Shown: positions 41,955-49,426 of the stretch, piece after piece
How positions within the stretch are numbered: the stretch's first letter is position 1
How the letters are laid out: each line of letters begins with the position of its first letter
NCBI RefSeq assembly: GCF_024296665.1
Contig: NZ_CP100762.1
Span: 3,558,566-3,622,565 of the forward strand
Reading direction: 5' to 3'
DNA: 64,000 nucleotides
Origin: Salinilacihabitans rarus
Lineage (GTDB): Archaea; Halobacteriota; Halobacteria; Halobacteriales; Natrialbaceae
The notes under the pieces: model-generated
The model's database searches: none
What the model saw: only the letters and a program-made list of their open reading frames with translations
Told to the model about the DNA's origin: nothing
Translations under genes and position numbers: made by a program

Positions 41955-42142
41955 AGTGGCTACCAGAATCGAGGGTAAATATGTTGCTTGAACGTCACGA
42001 TTGGACGGATTTCGGCCGAGAGCGAGGGGACGCTACTCGCCCCGCGCCCGTTCGTCGGAGACGCGGTCCGGACGAGGCCCCGGCGGGTCTCTTTCCCCAG
42101 AACGTCCAGACGGGTAACGTTTCGCACCGGACTTTTACAGTT

Positions 42143-42364
42143 TCACCGCTCGGCGGAATACGATGCGTCGTACCGCCGGTACAGCGCGGTGCAGACGGCG
42201 AACACGACGACCGCGCCGACCGCTACTCCCAGCCACGCTCCGTACGGAACGTCGAGCGCGGTGAATACCTCGGCGACCGCTCTCCCACCGATTCCCATAG
42301 CGAAGATGACGGCGAAACCGAGGGCGAACCGCGTAACGAAATTCTCTTCGACGGGGTTTGTCAC
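42143..42364 (-). CDS. Small two-helix membrane protein
   Basis: The 73-residue protein has two hydrophobic segments, FALGFAVIFAMGIGGRAVAEV and YGAWLGVAVGAVVVFAVCTAL, flanked by polar ends (MTNPVEENFVTR and YRRYDASYSAER). No function is known. It is upstream of the 292-residue gene on the same strand, about 210 bases away, so co-transcription is uncertain. Confidence 0.6.
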   Translation of the reverse strand: MTNPVEENFVTRFALGFAVIFAMGIGGRAVAEVFTALDVPYGAWLGVAVGAVVVFAVCTALYRRYDASYSAER

Positions 42365-42793
42365 GCGAGAGGAGACGAGAGGCCGACGTATAACCGTTTG
42401 GACACGAGAGGAAGTTAGTGAGACGGCGTTTCACTTCACGTGAGGAGGCTTCTGTGTGCACAGCGGATGGCCTCACTCCTCTCGAAAAGTAGCCTCGATA
42501 AACGACTGCTGTCCTGCGGTTGTTCGGTTAGCTAAAGACGGATGGTCGTCGAGGTAAGGAGTCGAGGGGAACCGAATTTCGCCAGTGGGTCCACGAAAGA
42601 GAGATCGACGATCCAGCGATCGACTGAGCAGGAGTAGGGACCTGCTCGTTTGGGTCAACTCGACTTCACACCGTCGTCTGACCGGTGTTTCGCTCCCTTC
42701 CTTCAACAGCGAGAGAGTCCCGCCTGTGGAATGGCCCCGATCGGAAGAGTTCGACCGACTGCAGGTGTAGGAAAAGTCGTGCCGACAAGCCAA
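42365..42793. other. 429-base stretch with no supportable gene
   Basis: Short open frames exist on both strands (for example 42473-42793 minus and 42585-42770 plus). They use mixed third positions, are Ser/Arg-rich and have no recognisable motif. The stretch is of lower GC than the chromosome. It may be decayed coding sequence, but no element end or transposase motif was found. Confidence 0.4.
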
Positions 42794-43702
42794 TCACCCG
42801 TCTGAACGATGTGGGCTTCGATTCTCCGTCTCAGGCATCGACTCCGGAATCGTCAGCACCGGAACTGGCGCCGTGCGGATGAGCTTTTCGGTGACGCTTC
42901 CGAGCAGATATCGCTCAACGCCAGTTCGTCCGTGTGTTCCCACGACCACGAGATCGATCTCGTGGTCGTCGATATACGACAAAATACCGCGAGAGATGGC
43001 CGAATCAAACTCGAGTGCCTCAACAACGGATTCGACGGACTCCGCCTCAGCGAGCCCAGCAGATTCGGCCACTATCTGCTTCGCTCGTTCTTCGATCGCG
43101 TCGACTTGGTGTTCGGAGTAGACGTCGGCACCGGGACTCGTTACGTCAACCACAGAAAGAAGATGGAGCGTTGCCTGTGTTGCAGTGACGAGGTCGATTG
43201 CGTGTTCGAGCGCTGCAGTTGCACAGTCGCTCCCGTCAGTTGGAACAAGTACGTTCTGATACGGATACCGAACGGCCGTGTCGTCCGGCCGAAGCGTAAG
43301 GACAGGGGTTGTCGTCTGTCGGATGACCCGGTCGGTACTACTCCCGAGGAGCAATTGCTGTAGCCCGGTTCGCCCCCGCGTCGGCATCACGATGAGGTCG
43401 ATCGAGAGTTCCTCGGCGTACGTCGTGATCGTTTCCGGGACCGCCCCCTGAATAACGTCGGTCACGGTCGAGACGTGACGCGCTGTTGCGCGTTCTGCGA
43501 GTTCGGCCACGATCTGTTCGCCTTCGCGTTCGAGCACGTCGACGACCTCTCCTCCAATCCGCGTAACGCTATCGCGAGTCGTATCGGCGACGTGCAACAG
43601 ATAGAGCGTTGCGTCCTGTGCCTCCGCGAGGGCGAGGGCGTAATCAAAAACTTCGTTTGCCCCCTCGCTCCCATCGGCCGGAAACAGAATGCGGTCGTAC
43701 AT
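42794..43702 (-). CDS. Tandem universal stress protein (two UspA domains)
   Basis: From the ATG at 43702 (MYDRILFPADGSEGAN) the protein has 302 residues in two UspA halves: about 1-142 and 148-285. Each half shows the first-strand D-G-S motif (FPADGSEGANE; VPTDGSDCATA) and the nucleotide-binding G-x2-G-x9-G-(S/T) motif (PTRGRTGLQQLLLGSSTD; GTHGRTGVERYLLGSVTE). Both therefore look ATP-binding. Such proteins respond to stress and growth arrest. The gene is lower in GC than average and lies in the accessory-looking segment. Confidence 0.92.
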   Translation of the reverse strand: MYDRILFPADGSEGANEVFDYALALAEAQDATLYLLHVADTTRDSVTRIGGEVVDVLEREGEQIVAELAERATARHVSTVTDVIQGAVPETITTYAEELSIDLIVMPTRGRTGLQQLLLGSSTDRVIRQTTTPVLTLRPDDTAVRYPYQNVLVPTDGSDCATAALEHAIDLVTATQATLHLLSVVDVTSPGADVYSEHQVDAIEERAKQIVAESAGLAEAESVESVVEALEFDSAISRGILSYIDDHEIDLVVVGTHGRTGVERYLLGSVTEKLIRTAPVPVLTIPESMPETENRSPHRSDG

Positions 43703-43801
43703 ACCATGATCGTCGTGGGGAGTTCGTAAAAACACCCCACACTGGGGTAGTCCATAGACGACGTACCAGAACCCGTGTAGCAGGAAAGGGAGGCGGTCGT
43801 C

Positions 43802-44884
43802 TCATCGTGAGGCGTCCGCTCGTTCCTGGAATTCGATATCGATCGGATCTTCGATATCCCCCATCACCGCCTCGAGTAGATCCGTTACAGTCACGAGCCC
43901 GACGACGTCACCGTCCTCGATTACGAGCGCGAGTTCCTGGTTTTCCATCTGGAACTGGTCGACCGCGTCGCTGACATCGGCGTCGGGAGAGAGCGTCATC
44001 GGCGGGGCCGCCAGTTCGGCGAAATCGAGGTCACCCTCGGCCAACTCCGCACGATACCTGAGGAGGAGTGGCGTATAGATGATGCCCTGAAAGTCGGTCA
44101 CCTCGTCGCCAACCAGTGGATAGCGGGTCTGCGGGTGGGTTTCCATCTTCTGGAAGTTCTCTTCGGGATCGGCTTCGGTGGACAGGGCGATGATCTCCTC
44201 GGGTGGGACCAGCACCTCGCGAATCGGCTGTTCGCCGATCTGAAACGCGTTCAGCACTTCCTCGCGCCGTTCGTCGGAAAGGTCCCCTTCGTCGAGGAGT
44301 GACCCGAGTCGGTTTCGAAGGTCGGCCCGGGACTTGATGACGTCTCGTTCGGTCTCGCGCCAGGCGCCCGTCATCTCGATGCCGAACAGCCTGAGCGTCT
44401 GCTTTGCAACCCAGTCACCGAACCAGATCGCCGGAGCGAGAACCTTAGCGAACCAGTACAGCGGTCGCGCGCCGTACTTACAGACCTGTTTCGACCGTTC
44501 GACGCCGAGGTACGTCGGTGTTTGTTCGCCGTGGGTGAGATGGACGAGATTGATGAGCAAGAACCCAAGCATCGAACCAGCACCGGCCGAGGCAAGTACC
44601 GTGTTTTCAAATATCGGCTCGAATACCGCTGCTAAGCCCGGCTCGGCGACGATTCCCAGTGCGATACTCGTCCCGGAGATCCAGATCTGACACGTCGTGA
44701 GGTAGAACTCGAGATCCTCGGTCATCTCCCAGGCGAGTTCGAGTGATGGCGTGTCGAACTCCGACTCCGGATACTGTCGGGCGCGGGTGAGGCCGAACTC
44801 GATGGCAACGAAAAACGCGTTCAATCCGATAAGAAGAACTCCGGCCACTATCCGGCCGCTAATTTCGAGAGGCTCCATCAGCAT
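43802..44884 (-). CDS. CNNM (DUF21) membrane domain plus CBS pair, CorC/HlyC-related
   Basis: The 360-residue protein has an N-terminal CNNM/DUF21 region with four helices: ISGRIVAGVLLIGLNAFFVA (first, with the family NAFFVAIEFGLT motif), LTTCQIWISGTSIALGIV and the LINLVHLTHGEQTPTYLGVE segment. A cytoplasmic linker (SRADLRNRLGSLLDEGDLS) and a CBS pair (VLVPPEEIIALST; MTLSPDADVSDAVDQF, then VTVTDLLEAVMGDI) follow. Relatives transport or sense Mg2+ and other divalent cations. There is no C-terminal CorC_HlyC transporter-associated domain, so it is a short member. It lies about 100 bases upstream of the UspA gene on the same strand. Confidence 0.88.
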   Translation of the reverse strand: MLMEPLEISGRIVAGVLLIGLNAFFVAIEFGLTRARQYPESEFDTPSLELAWEMTEDLEFYLTTCQIWISGTSIALGIVAEPGLAAVFEPIFENTVLASAGAGSMLGFLLINLVHLTHGEQTPTYLGVERSKQVCKYGARPLYWFAKVLAPAIWFGDWVAKQTLRLFGIEMTGAWRETERDVIKSRADLRNRLGSLLDEGDLSDERREEVLNAFQIGEQPIREVLVPPEEIIALSTEADPEENFQKMETHPQTRYPLVGDEVTDFQGIIYTPLLLRYRAELAEGDLDFAELAAPPMTLSPDADVSDAVDQFQMENQELALVIEDGDVVGLVTVTDLLEAVMGDIEDPIDIEFQERADASR

Positions 44885-45018
44885 CGCGTAGTAGGGGGAG
44901 ATACAAATGAGTGGGGTAAAACGGATTCCGATCGCTGGCAGTGGGAGCTACCGTTACATACTCGGTACACGAGAGACATAGGAGATACCGACGGGAAACA
45001 CCGGAGTCACTCAAACCG

Positions 45019-45579
45019 ATGGCAGCTGAACTATCGCAACTCGCACTTGAAACGCCACTCAGTATCGGCGTCGACAGCCTCGAGACAGTTGTCGAGTCGG
45101 CGACAGGCTGGCCCGGAATGGGCATCGTCTTCGCATACTCGTTTTTGATCGCGTTCGCGCTCCCCGGTCCGAGCGAACTCGTCCTCGTTGCGCCGCTTGA
45201 TCTCGGGCTCCCGTCATGGGCGAGTCTCGCGAGCGTCATGCTGGTGAGCGCGACCGGAAAGGCTGCCGGAAGCATGTTCGCGTTCCACATCGGTCAGGAG
45301 GTCAAACGGTCTGGACCAATCACGCGCTGGTTACGAGAGTCGAGATGGGGCATCATGGAGTGGTCCGAAAAACGATCCGTTCAACTCGCACAGCGGTACG
45401 GATACGGCGGACTCGCACTGGCCCTCTCCGTTCCGTTTTTCCCCGATACGATCTCGATCTACGCGTTTGCCGTTCTCGAACGGAATTACGCGAGATTCGC
45501 GATCGCGACGTTTCTCGGAAGCCTCGGCCGGCTTCTCGTCACCCTCGGATTCTTCGAGGGCCTCTCGACGGTATTCTGA
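45019..45579 (+). CDS. DedA/VTT-family (YqaA-like) membrane protein
   Basis: The ATG at 45019 gives 186 residues. Four or five hydrophobic segments are seen: GIVFAYSFLIAFALPGPSEL with the membrane-entry Pro-Gly-Pro-Ser, SVMLVSATGKAAGSMFAFHIG, GGLALALSVPFFPDTISIYAF and FLGSLGRLLVTLGFF. The G-x...P-x-P-D and GR elements are those of SNARE-associated/VTT proteins, which act in lipid scrambling or proton-coupled processes. The gene is divergent from the CNNM gene. The longer frame from 44941 has a non-conserved basic start and was not used. Confidence 0.82.
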   Translation: MAAELSQLALETPLSIGVDSLETVVESATGWPGMGIVFAYSFLIAFALPGPSELVLVAPLDLGLPSWASLASVMLVSATGKAAGSMFAFHIGQEVKRSGPITRWLRESRWGIMEWSEKRSVQLAQRYGYGGLALALSVPFFPDTISIYAFAVLERNYARFAIATFLGSLGRLLVTLGFFEGLSTVF

Positions 45580-45932
45580 CCGCTACCGAAGCTTCGTATA
45601 CGATCGGTGTGCGGCTACGACGCTGGCGAAACAGTCCGGTCGATGGTAGACGCGGCGGCGCTGGTCCGTCGGATCTCGGTGGGAGACGAGGAGACCGCGG
45701 TCGACGAAATCGGGCCGACCGCCGTCGCCATCGTCGTCGCCGTCCGATCCTGCCACCGGGACGCCCTCAGTGCGTTCCCCACCTTGGGGTTCGGGTTCAG
45801 TCGCGTAGACGACGTCTTCGGCTTCCTCTTCGAGTTCCGGGCGTTCACCGATAATACTGCAAGGAGCGGTCGAGCGAGTCGCCCGAGACGTCACGCCTCG
45901 GCACCTCCGGAGGACTATGTGAAATTTTTGAG
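45580..45932. other. 353-base stretch between the DedA-like gene and tRNA-Gln
   Basis: Only one frame here is suggestive: minus strand 45894-45583, which reads a very acidic stretch (ERPELEEEAEDVVYATEPEP) and later RRVYHRPDCFASVVAA. Acidity is typical of real halophile proteins, but no start context or family supports it. It may be a remnant or a short unknown gene. No repeat or element end was found. Confidence 0.3.
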
Positions 45933-46005
45933 TAGTCCCGGGCGGATTCGAACCGCCGTCAGCGGCTCCAAAGGCCGCTATGATTGGCCCCTACACCACG
46001 GGACT
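45933..46005 (-). tRNA. tRNA-Gln (anticodon UUG)
   Basis: The 73-base cloverleaf has a 7-bp acceptor stem (AGTCCCG with CGGGACT) and discriminator A. The anticodon stem GCGGC/GCCGC encloses the loop CTTTGGA, whose central TTG decodes CAA. The T arm has GGCGG-TTCGAAT-CCGCC. No intron and no encoded CCA are present. The strand is minus, 5' end at 46005. It marks the border between the lower-GC segment and normal chromosome. Confidence 0.95.
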
Positions 46006-46023
46006 TCGGTCGCTATCGCTCCC

Positions 46024-46075
46024 GTAGTCCCGTGAGGATCGCAGTTCCCCGGGAACTGCTCACCACCACGGGACT
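46024..46075 (-). repeat. Mini tRNA-like hairpin bearing copies of both tRNA-Gln ends
   Basis: The bases GTAGTCCCG (46024-46032) repeat those at the tRNA 3' end, and CACCACGGGACT (46064-46075) repeats the tRNA 5' end. Between them, GTGAG/CTCAC (46032-46036 with 46059-46063) and the 9-base perfect arms GCAGTTCCC/GGGAACTGC (46041-46049, 46051-46059) form one long hairpin. The element lies 19 bases upstream of the tRNA 5' end. Confidence 0.6.
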
Positions 46076-46195
46076 GCGGGCGTCGTCGCCTCCGCACTCG
46101 CGGGATAGTCGACGGTCGGACAATAGTGTTACCTTTTCGCCCGGCAGACGTCCGTCTGACTGACGTTCATTACCCTCGAGGTGGTCGTCCGGAGC

Positions 46196-46462
46196 ATGGC
46201 GTCGGACTACTCGCGGGCGTCGCCCTCGACCGAGGGGGCGGCGTCCGTCGGCACGGCGTTGCACGTGGCGGGTGCGATCATGTTCGCGAGCGGGGCCGCG
46301 ACCGGACTGCTCGCGGACGCACCCCTTGCGGCCGCCGCGGCCGTCCCGTACTACGTCTCGGCGGCGGCGGTCGTCTCGCTGGGGCTGGTCGCGAGTCTCG
46401 CGTCGCTCCGACGACGGGACGAACGGCACGGGCGGCGACCCGACGACGGTCGAGCGCGGTAA
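46196..46462 (+). CDS. Small two-helix membrane protein
   Basis: The ATG at 46196 gives 88 residues, with a TATA-like TTCATTACC about 22-30 bases before it. The Ser-rich start is followed by two Ala-rich hydrophobic segments (VAGAIMFASGAATGLLA; YVSAAAVVSLGLVASLA) and a basic tail. Function unknown. A 14-base palindrome, CAGACG-TC-CGTCTG (46145-46158), lies upstream of its promoter. Confidence 0.6.
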   Translation: MASDYSRASPSTEGAASVGTALHVAGAIMFASGAATGLLADAPLAAAAAVPYYVSAAAVVSLGLVASLASLRRRDERHGRRPDDGRAR

Positions 46463-46574
46463 CCGGTCGACGCGGCGGCGCTCGGCCGGCGGCCACGACG
46501 AACCGACCGGCGATGACGGCGCGGCTGACGCGCTATCTCGCCCCGTGAGCGGCTGAACAGGCGGTTACGCACTC

Positions 46575-46585
46575 GATAACTATAC
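46575..46585 (+). promoter_or_regulatory. TATA box of the zinc-ribbon gene
   Basis: GATAACTATAC lies 33-43 bases before the ATG at 46618; the expected transcription start falls within the palindrome that follows. Confidence 0.55.
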
Positions 46586-46589
46586 TTGC

Positions 46590-46608
46590 ATCACTGTTTT
46601 GCAGTGAT
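46590..46608. promoter_or_regulatory. Palindrome ATCACTG-N5-CAGTGAT before the zinc-ribbon gene
   Basis: Perfect 7-base arms with a TTTTG centre lie between the TATA box and the ATG, overlapping the expected transcription start. This is the classic position of a repressor operator. A DtxR-type metal regulator gene starts about 640 bases away and is the nearest candidate; the match to any known DtxR site is not evident. Confidence 0.5.
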
Positions 46609-46617
46609 AGACTTCGG

Positions 46618-46788
46618 ATGTCGATTACCCGACGGGTCAAGCGGTTCATCGGGGGTGGCAACCCCGACGGGCCGTACGAGTGTGCGAACTGCGGGCGGCG
46701 GTTCGAGTTGAACCGACAGTCCTGTACGGGGTGTCAGTCCTACCGGATCGAACGCGTCACCTACGACGACCTCCTCGGTCTCGAGTGA
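46618..46788 (+). CDS. Small zinc-ribbon protein, 56 residues
   Basis: The protein reads MSITRRVKRFIGGGN, then a four-Cys zinc ribbon (YECANCGRRFELN and CTGCQSYRIERV; C-x2-C-x13-C-x2-C), then an acidic end (TYDDLLGLE). A ribbon of this kind binds one Zn and may contact RNA, DNA or protein. The basic N-terminal helix fits nucleic-acid binding. It is converging with the DtxR-type gene, 27 bases away, and has its own operator-bearing promoter. Confidence 0.75.
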   Translation: MSITRRVKRFIGGGNPDGPYECANCGRRFELNRQSCTGCQSYRIERVTYDDLLGLE

Positions 46789-46815
46789 TCGGTCCCGGTC
46801 GGGGCCCGAGCGCGG

Positions 46816-47247
46816 TCAGCCCGCGCCGCCGGCCTCGGGTTCGAGGTACGCACAGCAGTCCGTCTCCGGGTCGAAACAGTCCGGACACTCCCCGCGGCGG
46901 TCGATGATGGTGTCGAGGCGTTCGGCGACGGTGTCGTCGATGACGCTCTCCAGAGCGCGGGCCTCCTCGCGGAACTCCTCGACTTCGAGGACGTTCGCGA
47001 GGAACCGTTCGATGATGCAGTACGTCTGGAGGGCGTCGTGGGCGCGTTCGAGTCCCTCGTCGGTCAGCCGCGCGCCCTTGTACTTCTCGTGTTCGAGCAG
47101 CCCCCGGGATTCGAGTTTGCCGATCATCTCGTTGACGCTCGCCGGACTCACCTCGAGCATCTCCGCGAGCGTGCCCGTGGAGGCGGGGCCGTCTTCGATG
47201 CGCTGGGCGAGGTAAACCGCCTTCAGGTACTGGTCTGCCGTGTTCAT
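46816..47247 (-). CDS. DtxR/SirR-type metal-dependent transcriptional regulator
   Basis: The protein has 143 residues. The winged helix (TADQYLKAVYLAQRIEDGPA, then VSPASVNEMIGKLESRGLLEHEKYKGARLT) is followed by the dimerisation domain (IIERFLANVLEVEEFREEARALE, VIDDTVAERLD) that also carries metal ligands. The C-terminal ECPDCFDPETDCCAY adds four Cys. There is no SH3-like FeoA domain, so it is the short form. It represses or activates iron or manganese genes when loaded with metal. It lies downstream of the ferritin-like gene through a short coupled ORF, with its own Shine-Dalgarno GGAGG about 5-6 bases before the ATG. Confidence 0.9.
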   Translation of the reverse strand: MNTADQYLKAVYLAQRIEDGPASTGTLAEMLEVSPASVNEMIGKLESRGLLEHEKYKGARLTDEGLERAHDALQTYCIIERFLANVLEVEEFREEARALESVIDDTVAERLDTIIDRRGECPDCFDPETDCCAYLEPEAGGAG

Positions 47248-47333
47248 CTGCTCCCTCCGTCGGTGTCGGTCGCGCGCTTCGTCCTCGCCGCGTCCGTTCG
47301 CGTCGCGGCCGCGTTGGCGTCTCGCCCAGTCAT
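47244..47333 (-). CDS. 29-residue micro-ORF stitched between ferritin-like and DtxR-type genes
   Basis: The ATG overlaps the ferritin-like stop (ATGA at 47330-47333) and the TGA overlaps the DtxR-type start (ATGA at 47244-47247). The peptide begins MTGRDANAAATRTDAARTK and is basic, with high G/C third positions. It could be a real small protein or simply a coupling device that carries ribosomes across the gap to the regulator. Confidence 0.35.
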   Translation of the reverse strand: MTGRDANAAATRTDAARTKRATDTDGGSR

Positions 47334-47824
47334 GCTCGTCGCTCCATGAGTTCGGTGACGTCCTGGACGCCCGCTTTTTCCTCCTCGCGGATCGACTCCA
47401 GCGTCTCCAGCAGCCGGTCGCGGTCGAGCGCGAACTCGGCGTCGGAGGCCTCGACGGCCTCGATCAGGTCGTCGTAGAACTTGTAGGCCGTCTCCTCGTT
47501 ACATAGCTGATCGTAGAGGACGCCGTCGGTGTCCTCGGGCGGCCCGTAGCGGGCGTCGACCAGCGCGTTGATGTCCTCGTAGGAGACGGTCTCGGCGTCG
47601 AGTTCGTCGATCAGCGCCTCGAGGCGCCGGCGGTGTTCGGCGGACTCCTCGGTCGCCTCGGCGAGGAGTTCCTGTACGTCGTCGTCGACCGCCGCCCGCT
47701 CCTCGTCGGGCAGCGACTCGATGTGGTGGGCGGCGCGCGACTCGACGACCTCCTCCAGCACCACCCCGATCTGCAACAGCCGGGCGAGCTGGTGGTCGTT
47801 CGAGACGCGCTGTCCCAGACTCAT
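47330..47824 (-). CDS. Ferritin-like four-helix protein
   Basis: The protein has 164 residues, mostly helical. Candidate di-iron ligands are EEVVESRAAHH (about residues 24-34), EESAEHRRRLEAL (about 58-70), EETAYKFYDDLIEAVEA (about 109-125) and IREEEKAGVQDV near the end. This fits the E..E/H..E..E..H arrangement of ferritin-like and rubrerythrin-type folds, though the exact set is not certain. It probably binds or stores iron or detoxifies peroxide. Coupled transcription with a DtxR-type regulator supports a metal role. Confidence 0.75.
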   Translation of the reverse strand: MSLGQRVSNDHQLARLLQIGVVLEEVVESRAAHHIESLPDEERAAVDDDVQELLAEATEESAEHRRRLEALIDELDAETVSYEDINALVDARYGPPEDTDGVLYDQLCNEETAYKFYDDLIEAVEASDAEFALDRDRLLETLESIREEEKAGVQDVTELMERRA

Positions 47825-47969
47825 AGACGTCGTTGGTCGCTGATCCTACTTAACTTCCCGCTTTCCGAGGGGGCGGTGTTTCGTTACGCGCGAGAAGCGA
47901 GGCAGGACGATTTTCTGGTGGTCTGTGCCAGAAATCGGCCGCCCCAGTGGGGGTAGCGGCTGGATCGAC

Positions 47970-49253
47970 TTACGGGTCGTCCCGTCGATCCAGCGCGTAG
48001 ATACCCTCATCCGTCGCCACGAACACGGAGTCACCGACGAGATAGTTCCCGATCTCCCCGGGGACCGACCCCTCCCACGTCCGCTCGCCGTCCGGAGCGA
48101 AACTGGCGAGTCGGTTTCCGTCGCCGTGGACGAACACGGCGTGGTCTTCCGAGACGTCCTCTTCGGCGACGGACACCGACCGGATCGAACCGCTATCGAG
48201 CGACTCGCTCCAGCGTTCGTCGCCGGTCGCGGCGTCGAGGGCCCGGAGTCGGTCGGTGCCGACGTACGCCACCTCGTCGTGGAGGGCCACCCGTGGTCTG
48301 TACTCCGGGTTCGGGTGTTCGATCGGTCCCAGCGTCCAGTCGCGGTCGCCGGTCGCGAGGTCGATCGCGTCCAGCCGAAACTCCCGCCGCCCGTCCGCGG
48401 TGCGATCGCGTTCCGCGAGCAGGAACAGTCGGCCCGAGGCGATGCCCTCGACCTCCGGCGATCCCTCCACCTCTTCGAACTCCCGTCGCCACCCCTCGTC
48501 GCCCTCGGCGACCGCGGCGACCCGATCGAAGGTCACGACGTACGCGACCCCGTCCGCGATCACCGCCCCCGTAACGACCTGGTCGCCGGCCGGTTCGTAC
48601 CGCCAGCGCGTGTCCCCCGTCTCTCGGTCGAGTGCGACGAGCGCGGCGTTCGTCTCGACGGAGACGACGTCGCCGACGTCGGCGATGCGCCACGGATGGG
48701 ACTCCCCCTCGCCGAGATCGCGGTCCCACCGCGTCTCGCCGGTCGCCGCGTCGAGGGCTCGCACGGGGCCGGCGTCGTTGGCGACGTAGACGACGCCGTC
48801 GACCACGAGCGGACGGTGGTGGCCGGGATCGACGTCGCGCGTCCACCGCTCCTCGCCGTCGAGTTCGAGCGCGGTCAGGTCCGTGCAGTCGTCGTCGGTG
48901 CAGTAACCGAAGTAGACGCCGTCCGAAATCGTGAGGTCCGTGTCGGAGTCCATCCCGCCCGCGCCCCCGTACGTCCATCGCTGGTCGCCGGTGTCGGCGT
49001 CCAGTGCGACGATCTCCCCGTCGGCCGCCGGCCCCGAGTCGGGGCTCTCACCGCCGGGGAGATCCCCGGCGGTCCGCTCTCGGACGAATACGGCGCCCTG
49101 CGAGACGGCGTCGATCTCCCCACCCACGTCGTATCTCCACTGGTACCCGTCACCGTCACCGGCGCTGGTGACGGTATCCAGACAGCCACTCACTATCGGA
49201 CTACCGGCCAGCCCGAGCAGTCCTGCACGTTCGAGGATCGTTCGCCGTTTCAT
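47970..49253 (-). CDS. PQQ-binding-like beta-propeller lipoprotein
   Basis: The 427-residue protein has a Tat-type lipoprotein signal (MKRRTILERAGLLGLAGSP, lipobox VSGC with Cys near residue 24). The remainder shows repeating W-x-x-x...A-L-D-x-x-T-G-x-x-x-W blades: IVALDADTGDQRWTYGG, VRALDAATGETRWDRDL, LVALDRETGDTRWRYEP, DAIDLATGDRDWTLGP, LRALDAATGDERWSESL. Seven blades are likely. Such proteins (BamB/YfgL-like in shape) act as surface-exposed scaffolds; PQQ binding is not implied. The coding-strand CCATTATTCC 22-31 bases upstream is its TATA element. Confidence 0.88.
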   Translation of the reverse strand: MKRRTILERAGLLGLAGSPIVSGCLDTVTSAGDGDGYQWRYDVGGEIDAVSQGAVFVRERTAGDLPGGESPDSGPAADGEIVALDADTGDQRWTYGGAGGMDSDTDLTISDGVYFGYCTDDDCTDLTALELDGEERWTRDVDPGHHRPLVVDGVVYVANDAGPVRALDAATGETRWDRDLGEGESHPWRIADVGDVVSVETNAALVALDRETGDTRWRYEPAGDQVVTGAVIADGVAYVVTFDRVAAVAEGDEGWRREFEEVEGSPEVEGIASGRLFLLAERDRTADGRREFRLDAIDLATGDRDWTLGPIEHPNPEYRPRVALHDEVAYVGTDRLRALDAATGDERWSESLDSGSIRSVSVAEEDVSEDHAVFVHGDGNRLASFAPDGERTWEGSVPGEIGNYLVGDSVFVATDEGIYALDRRDDP

Positions 49254-49426
49254 AACTATTGGTTAGAGTCGATGGAATAATGGGTCTTTGGCAAGTAAAA
49301 AATCTAGTTGTTTCATCAGCATATTCGAAGCCCTCGATCGTGATTTCCCGATCGGGGAGTGTGAGTACCTTCTCTGTTCCTGAGCGGTGACGGGGCCGAC
49401 GGGCGAGCGGACGGGACGACACCGAC

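Noticed and set aside
42473..42793. 106-codon minus-strand frame and an overlapping plus-strand frame
   Set aside because: TTG start, poor third-position bias, Ser/Arg-rich composition and no motif; treated as gene-free or decayed sequence.
45583..45894. Acidic minus-strand frame upstream of tRNA-Gln
   Set aside because: Composition is halophile-like but no convincing start, family or promoter was found, so it is not listed as a gene.
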